Source: Candidatus Margulisiibacteriota bacterium
Lineage (GTDB): Bacteria; Margulisbacteria; WOR-1; O2-12-FULL-45-9
Direction of reading: 5' to 3'
Length of the DNA stretch: 8,056 bases
Assembly (NCBI GenBank): GCA_018814265.1
Contig: JAHIZU010000188.1
Span: 1-8,056 of the forward strand
Below, piece by piece: positions 5,638 to 8,056 of this stretch (position 1 is its first letter; each line of letters opens with the position of its first letter). Under the pieces are notes generated by a model that saw only the letters and a list, made by a program, of their open reading frames with translations, ran no database searches and was not told the DNA's origin. The position numbers and the translations under genes were made by a program.

Positions 5638-7082
5638 GCTTGTATTGCTTTTTTCCAGCCCTGGAATAAGGCTGTGGCATGAGCCACTTTCATTTTTGGG
5701 CTAAAGGCCCGGTCCTTGCCCCATAAGCGCGCGATCTCATTGGTGTGTTTCCAGTAACCAACAGCCAGGCCTGCCAGATAAGCCGCGCCAAGAGAGGTGA
5801 TCTCAATGATCCTGGGCCGGATCACCTGCCTGCCCAGGATGTCCGCCTGGAACTGGCAAAGAAAATCATTGGCCACTGCCCCGCCATCCACTTTCAAGTT
5901 TTTGACCTTTAAGCCAGCATCCTTTTCCATGGCATCAAGCACGTCTTTGGTCGAATAACACATTGCCTCAAGCGCGGCGCGAACAAGATGAGCTTTGCTC
6001 ACTCCACGGGTCAAGCCGACAATTGTTCCTCTGGCGTTTTGGTCCCAGTAAGGAGCTCCCAACCCGACAAAAGCCGGCACAAAGTAAACGCCATGGTTGT
6101 CCTTAACAGAGAGCGCCATTTTTTCTGAATCAATTGATCTTTGAAGAAGCCCCAGCTGGTCGCGCAGCCATTGGATCGCTGCGCCGGCAATAAAGATCGA
6201 CCCTTCCAGGGCATAGGCCGGCTGGCCCTGGGCGTCACACGCCAGAGTAGTGATCAAGCCATGTTTGGAATTGATCCGTTTTTTGCCGGTATTCAAGAGC
6301 ACAAAACAGCCTGTGCCATACGTGTTCTTTGATGTTCCCGGAGCAAAACAGGTTTGGCCAAACAGCGCAGCCTGCTGGTCGCCGGCGATCCCGGCAATGG
6401 GGATGCCCGCAGGAAGCCTGCCAACTTTAACAGTCTGGCCAAAGCTACCGGAGGACGGCAAGACTTTTGGCAGGATCGCTTCCGGGATCTTAAAAATTTT
6501 CAGCATATCCTTGTCCCATTTCTTTTTTCCAATATTAAAAAGCATAGTGCGCGAGGCATTGGTAAAATCAGTCGCGTGGCTTTTTCCGCCGGTCAATTTC
6601 CATAAGATCCAACTGTCCGTCGTGCCAAAGCAGAGATCATCTTTTCTTTTAACCTTCTTCAGCAGCCACTCGATCTTGGTGCCGGAAAAATAGGCGTCAA
6701 TGGGCAAGCCGGTCCGCTGGCGGATAAAGTTTGCCAGCCCTTTACGCTTTAATTCTTCACATCGTGCTGCGGTGCGGCGGCATTGCCAGACGATCGCGTT
6801 ATAGATCGGCTTACCGGTCTTTTTATCCCAGACCACGGTCGTTTCCCTTTGGTTAGTGATGCCGATCGCAGCAATAGAAGCAGGAGAAACCTTTTGCAAT
6901 ACTTTTTGAATTGTTGAGAAAACGCTTTGCCAGATCTCTTCCGGATCATGCTCAACCCAGCCGGGTCTGGGAAAATACTGGGGGAACTCCTGGTAAGCGC
7001 TGGCAATTTTCCTGCCTTTTTTGTCGTATACAATCGCCCGGCTGCCAGTTGTCCCCTGATCGATCGCCAAAATGTATTTCAT
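5622..7082 (-). CDS. glpK: Glycerol kinase
   Basis: A cytoplasmic FGGY-family kinase that phosphorylates glycerol with ATP to sn-glycerol-3-phosphate. The 486 residues are complete. Evidence: DQGTTGSRAIV (8-18), NQRETTVVWD (77-86) with substrate-binding Arg79-Glu80, DAYFSGTKIEWLL (129-141) with Tyr131, and GIAGDQQAALFGQ (231-243) with the catalytic Asp235. KNTYGTGCF (252-260), the GAPYWDQNARGTIVGLTRG signature (342-360) and VDGGAVANDFLCQFQADIL (398-416) follow. It is a little shorter than the usual 495-502 residues: the segment between WLL and FGT (142-151) is reduced, and the HYHF/DYHFYG-type loop that carries the PTS-phosphorylated His in Firmicutes is absent, so that control is unlikely. 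The ATG follows the hydrolase stop after 1 nt, with a weak AAGAGA 7 nt upstream, and the 3' end overlaps glpA by 16 bp. Confidence 0.97.
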   Translation of the reverse strand: MKYILAIDQGTTGSRAIVYDKKGRKIASAYQEFPQYFPRPGWVEHDPEEIWQSVFSTIQKVLQKVSPASIAAIGITNQRETTVVWDKKTGKPIYNAIVWQCRRTAARCEELKRKGLANFIRQRTGLPIDAYFSGTKIEWLLKKVKRKDDLCFGTTDSWILWKLTGGKSHATDFTNASRTMLFNIGKKKWDKDMLKIFKIPEAILPKVLPSSGSFGQTVKVGRLPAGIPIAGIAGDQQAALFGQTCFAPGTSKNTYGTGCFVLLNTGKKRINSKHGLITTLACDAQGQPAYALEGSIFIAGAAIQWLRDQLGLLQRSIDSEKMALSVKDNHGVYFVPAFVGLGAPYWDQNARGTIVGLTRGVSKAHLVRAALEAMCYSTKDVLDAMEKDAGLKVKNLKVDGGAVANDFLCQFQADILGRQVIRPRIIEITSLGAAYLAGLAVGYWKHTNEIARLWGKDRAFSPKMKVAHATALFQGWKKAIQACTTF

Positions 7083-7083
7083 G

Positions 7084-7902
7084 TTACGATCTCTTTTTCA
7101 GCCATTCCAGGATATCCGCAAAAACCTGTTCTTTGCCCAGCTCAATGCTTAGTGCGTGCAGCATTTCCGGATATTCAAAGAGTCTTTTATCTTTGACCGC
7201 CAATTTCTGATAGATCCTCCTGCTTTCTTTCGGATCGACCAGATAGTCCTTGCCGGCAAGCAGAAAAAGCGTAGGTATGCTCACTTTCTTGGCCGCGCTT
7301 TTTGCTTCAACCTGGCCCAAGAGATTGTTCAGCAGCATTTGAGCGCTGGCAACGCGCGATTCCCGCTTATCCGCGTCCATTTTTTTCTGATAGGCAACGT
7401 CACGGGTGCACATGGCAGATGTAAAAGGCACCTTGATCGGCTTCTTCTGGTTATAGAGCAGTGAAGTGATGAGCTGGAAATAGGCGGAAATAGGAAAAGC
7501 CATATTGCTCTTAAAAGCAGGCGAGATCAGGATCTGTCCGGCGAACAGTTCAGGTTGTTTTGCCGCCAGCAGGAAAGAGATCAGCGAGCCCATGCTTTCA
7601 GCCAGGATAAAGATCTTTTTGCCGGGATGTTCTTTGCGAGCTAGTCCATACAAGCTGATGATGTCCTTATAGTAGACAGCAAATGAGTCAACGTGGCCAG
7701 GAACATTTTGCGTTTCGCCGTAACCTTTGAGCTCAATGGCATAGCAGGTAAAGCCTTTTGAGCTTAAGTGTTCACCAAAAAAGTTCCAGCGGGCTGAATG
7801 CGCGCCCAAGCCATGGACCAGAAGCAGGACAGCTCGCGTTTCTGCGGCAGGCCAAGACCGGTATTTGATGTCAGAGCCAGGCAGGTTTTTTAGCTCAGGC
7901 AT
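7084..7902 (-). CDS. Alpha/beta hydrolase, monoacylglycerol lipase/lysophospholipase-like
   Basis: A 272-residue serine hydrolase of the Hydrolase_4 type. HGLGAHSARW (30-39) forms the oxyanion-hole region. The nucleophile elbow is AESMGS (101-106) with Ser103, where the first Gly of GxSxG is Ala. The acid is probably Asp219 in LLAGKDYLVDP, and the base His249 in YPEMLHALS. Family homology points to release of fatty acid and glycerol from monoacylglycerol or lysophospholipid. There is no signal peptide or membrane segment, so it probably acts in the cytoplasm. Position first in an operon with glpK 1 nt downstream supports glycerol supply as its role (inference). The start is fixed by an extended -10 promoter only 6 nt upstream of the ATG; there is no Shine-Dalgarno. 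Substrate is not determined by sequence; another esterase activity is possible. Confidence 0.9.
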   Translation of the reverse strand: MPELKNLPGSDIKYRSWPAAETRAVLLLVHGLGAHSARWNFFGEHLSSKGFTCYAIELKGYGETQNVPGHVDSFAVYYKDIISLYGLARKEHPGKKIFILAESMGSLISFLLAAKQPELFAGQILISPAFKSNMAFPISAYFQLITSLLYNQKKPIKVPFTSAMCTRDVAYQKKMDADKRESRVASAQMLLNNLLGQVEAKSAAKKVSIPTLFLLAGKDYLVDPKESRRIYQKLAVKDKRLFEYPEMLHALSIELGKEQVFADILEWLKKRS

Positions 7903-7908
7903 GGCTGG

Positions 7909-7937
7909 ATTATATCACTAATTTAGGCTGAAGAAAA
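7909..7937 (-). promoter_or_regulatory. Promoter of the hydrolase-glpK-glpA operon, extended -10, predicted leaderless
   Basis: On the minus strand TGATATAAT (7917-7909) is a perfect extended -10 (TGnTATAAT). A weak -35, TTTTCT (7937-7932), lies 17 bp upstream. The ATG at 7902 begins 6 nt after the -10, exactly where transcription should start, so the mRNA is predicted to start at or within a base or two of the initiation codon. There is no Shine-Dalgarno. No operator-like inverted repeat is seen over the -10. Confidence 0.78.
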
Positions 7938-8044
7938 TTACCCGCTCCGCTCTGTGTCAAGTCATTTAAGTAGGTAACCCAACGGCCTGCGGTTGGGTCA
8001 AACAATATGTAACCGAAATCGACCTTGTTCTGGGTCTCAATTTT
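7910..8044 (-). pseudogene. Possible gene remnant: 44-codon open frame without a start codon
   Basis: Between two in-frame TAA codons (8047-8045 and 7912-7910) the minus strand encodes a protein-like stretch including FGYILFDPTAGRWVTYLND and ending in FLQPKLVI. There is no ATG or GTG with useful coding length, and the closing TAA lies inside the extended -10 of the next operon. It could be the 3' end of a gene disabled by a frameshift at the A-run near 8039-8047, or chance. No family recognised. Confidence 0.3.
7977..7998. repeat. Small inverted repeat upstream of the operon promoter
   Basis: ACCCAAC (7977-7983) and GTTGGGT (7992-7998) form a perfect 7 bp stem around an 8 nt loop, about 75 bp upstream of the hydrolase start. 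No T-run follows on either strand, so it is not an intrinsic terminator. It could be an operator-like site or incidental to the old open frame across it. Confidence 0.35.
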
Positions 8045-8056
8045 TTATAAATCATA

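Noticed and set aside
7955..7960. Perfect TTGACA on the minus strand as -35 of the lipase operon
   Set aside because: It lies 40 nt from the TATAAT, far outside the 16-18 nt range, and no -10 stands at the right distance from it.
7977..7998. Hairpin as an intrinsic terminator
   Set aside because: No T-run follows on either strand and the stem is only 7 bp.
1..8056. CRISPR array, tRNA, rRNA, insertion sequence or phage genes
   Set aside because: No spaced direct repeats, no cloverleaf or rRNA-like segments, no transposase or phage motifs in any frame read.

Overview
The window is bacterial protein-coding DNA, about half G+C by eye, with no RNA gene, insertion sequence or CRISPR array. The gene content (anabolic acetolactate synthase; a glycerol-3-phosphate dehydrogenase with a BFD iron-sulfur tail plus an FAD/NAD oxidoreductase plus a DUF1667 protein) is the kind found in anaerobic, often fermentative bacteria such as Thermotogae, Clostridia and uncultivated candidate phyla. 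I cannot name the taxon; an uncultivated anaerobe is my guess, held weakly.

Layout. (1) 1-645, minus strand: the first 215 codons of an unrecognised protein that runs off the left edge. (2) 646-736: a divergent intergenic region with a strong sigma70-type promoter whose -10 box lies 8 nt before the ilvB start, implying a leaderless mRNA. (3) 737-2892, plus strand: ilvB-ilvN, the two subunits of acetolactate (acetohydroxyacid) synthase, 2 nt apart. (4) 2855-7902, minus strand: one tightly packed operon, in transcription order alpha/beta hydrolase (monoacylglycerol-lipase-like) -> glpK -> glpA-like dehydrogenase, broken in two by one in-frame TAA -> FAD/NAD oxidoreductase -> DUF1667 protein. 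Genes overlap or lie a few nt apart throughout, and the last one overlaps the 3' end of ilvN by 38 bp. (5) 7903-8056: the operon promoter, an extended -10 that again predicts a leaderless mRNA, sitting inside a start-less 44-codon open frame that may be the remnant of another gene.

How it works together. The minus-strand operon reads as a lipid-glycerol salvage route. The hydrolase would free glycerol from (mono)acylglycerols, GlpK would phosphorylate it, and the GlpA-like flavoprotein would oxidise glycerol-3-phosphate to dihydroxyacetone phosphate. Electrons would pass through its BFD-type iron-sulfur domain, the FAD/NAD oxidoreductase and the cysteine-bearing DUF1667 protein, probably to NAD(P). 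No glycerol facilitator and no regulator are in the window. ilvBN is a separate unit for branched-chain amino acid synthesis.

Most worth a second look: the single-codon interruption of glpA, with a ready-made ribosome-binding site and GTG just after it; a nested palindrome that appears to have lengthened glpA in frame; the two leaderless-type promoters; and a heptamer tandem repeat that carries the stop of glpA and part of the start of the next gene.
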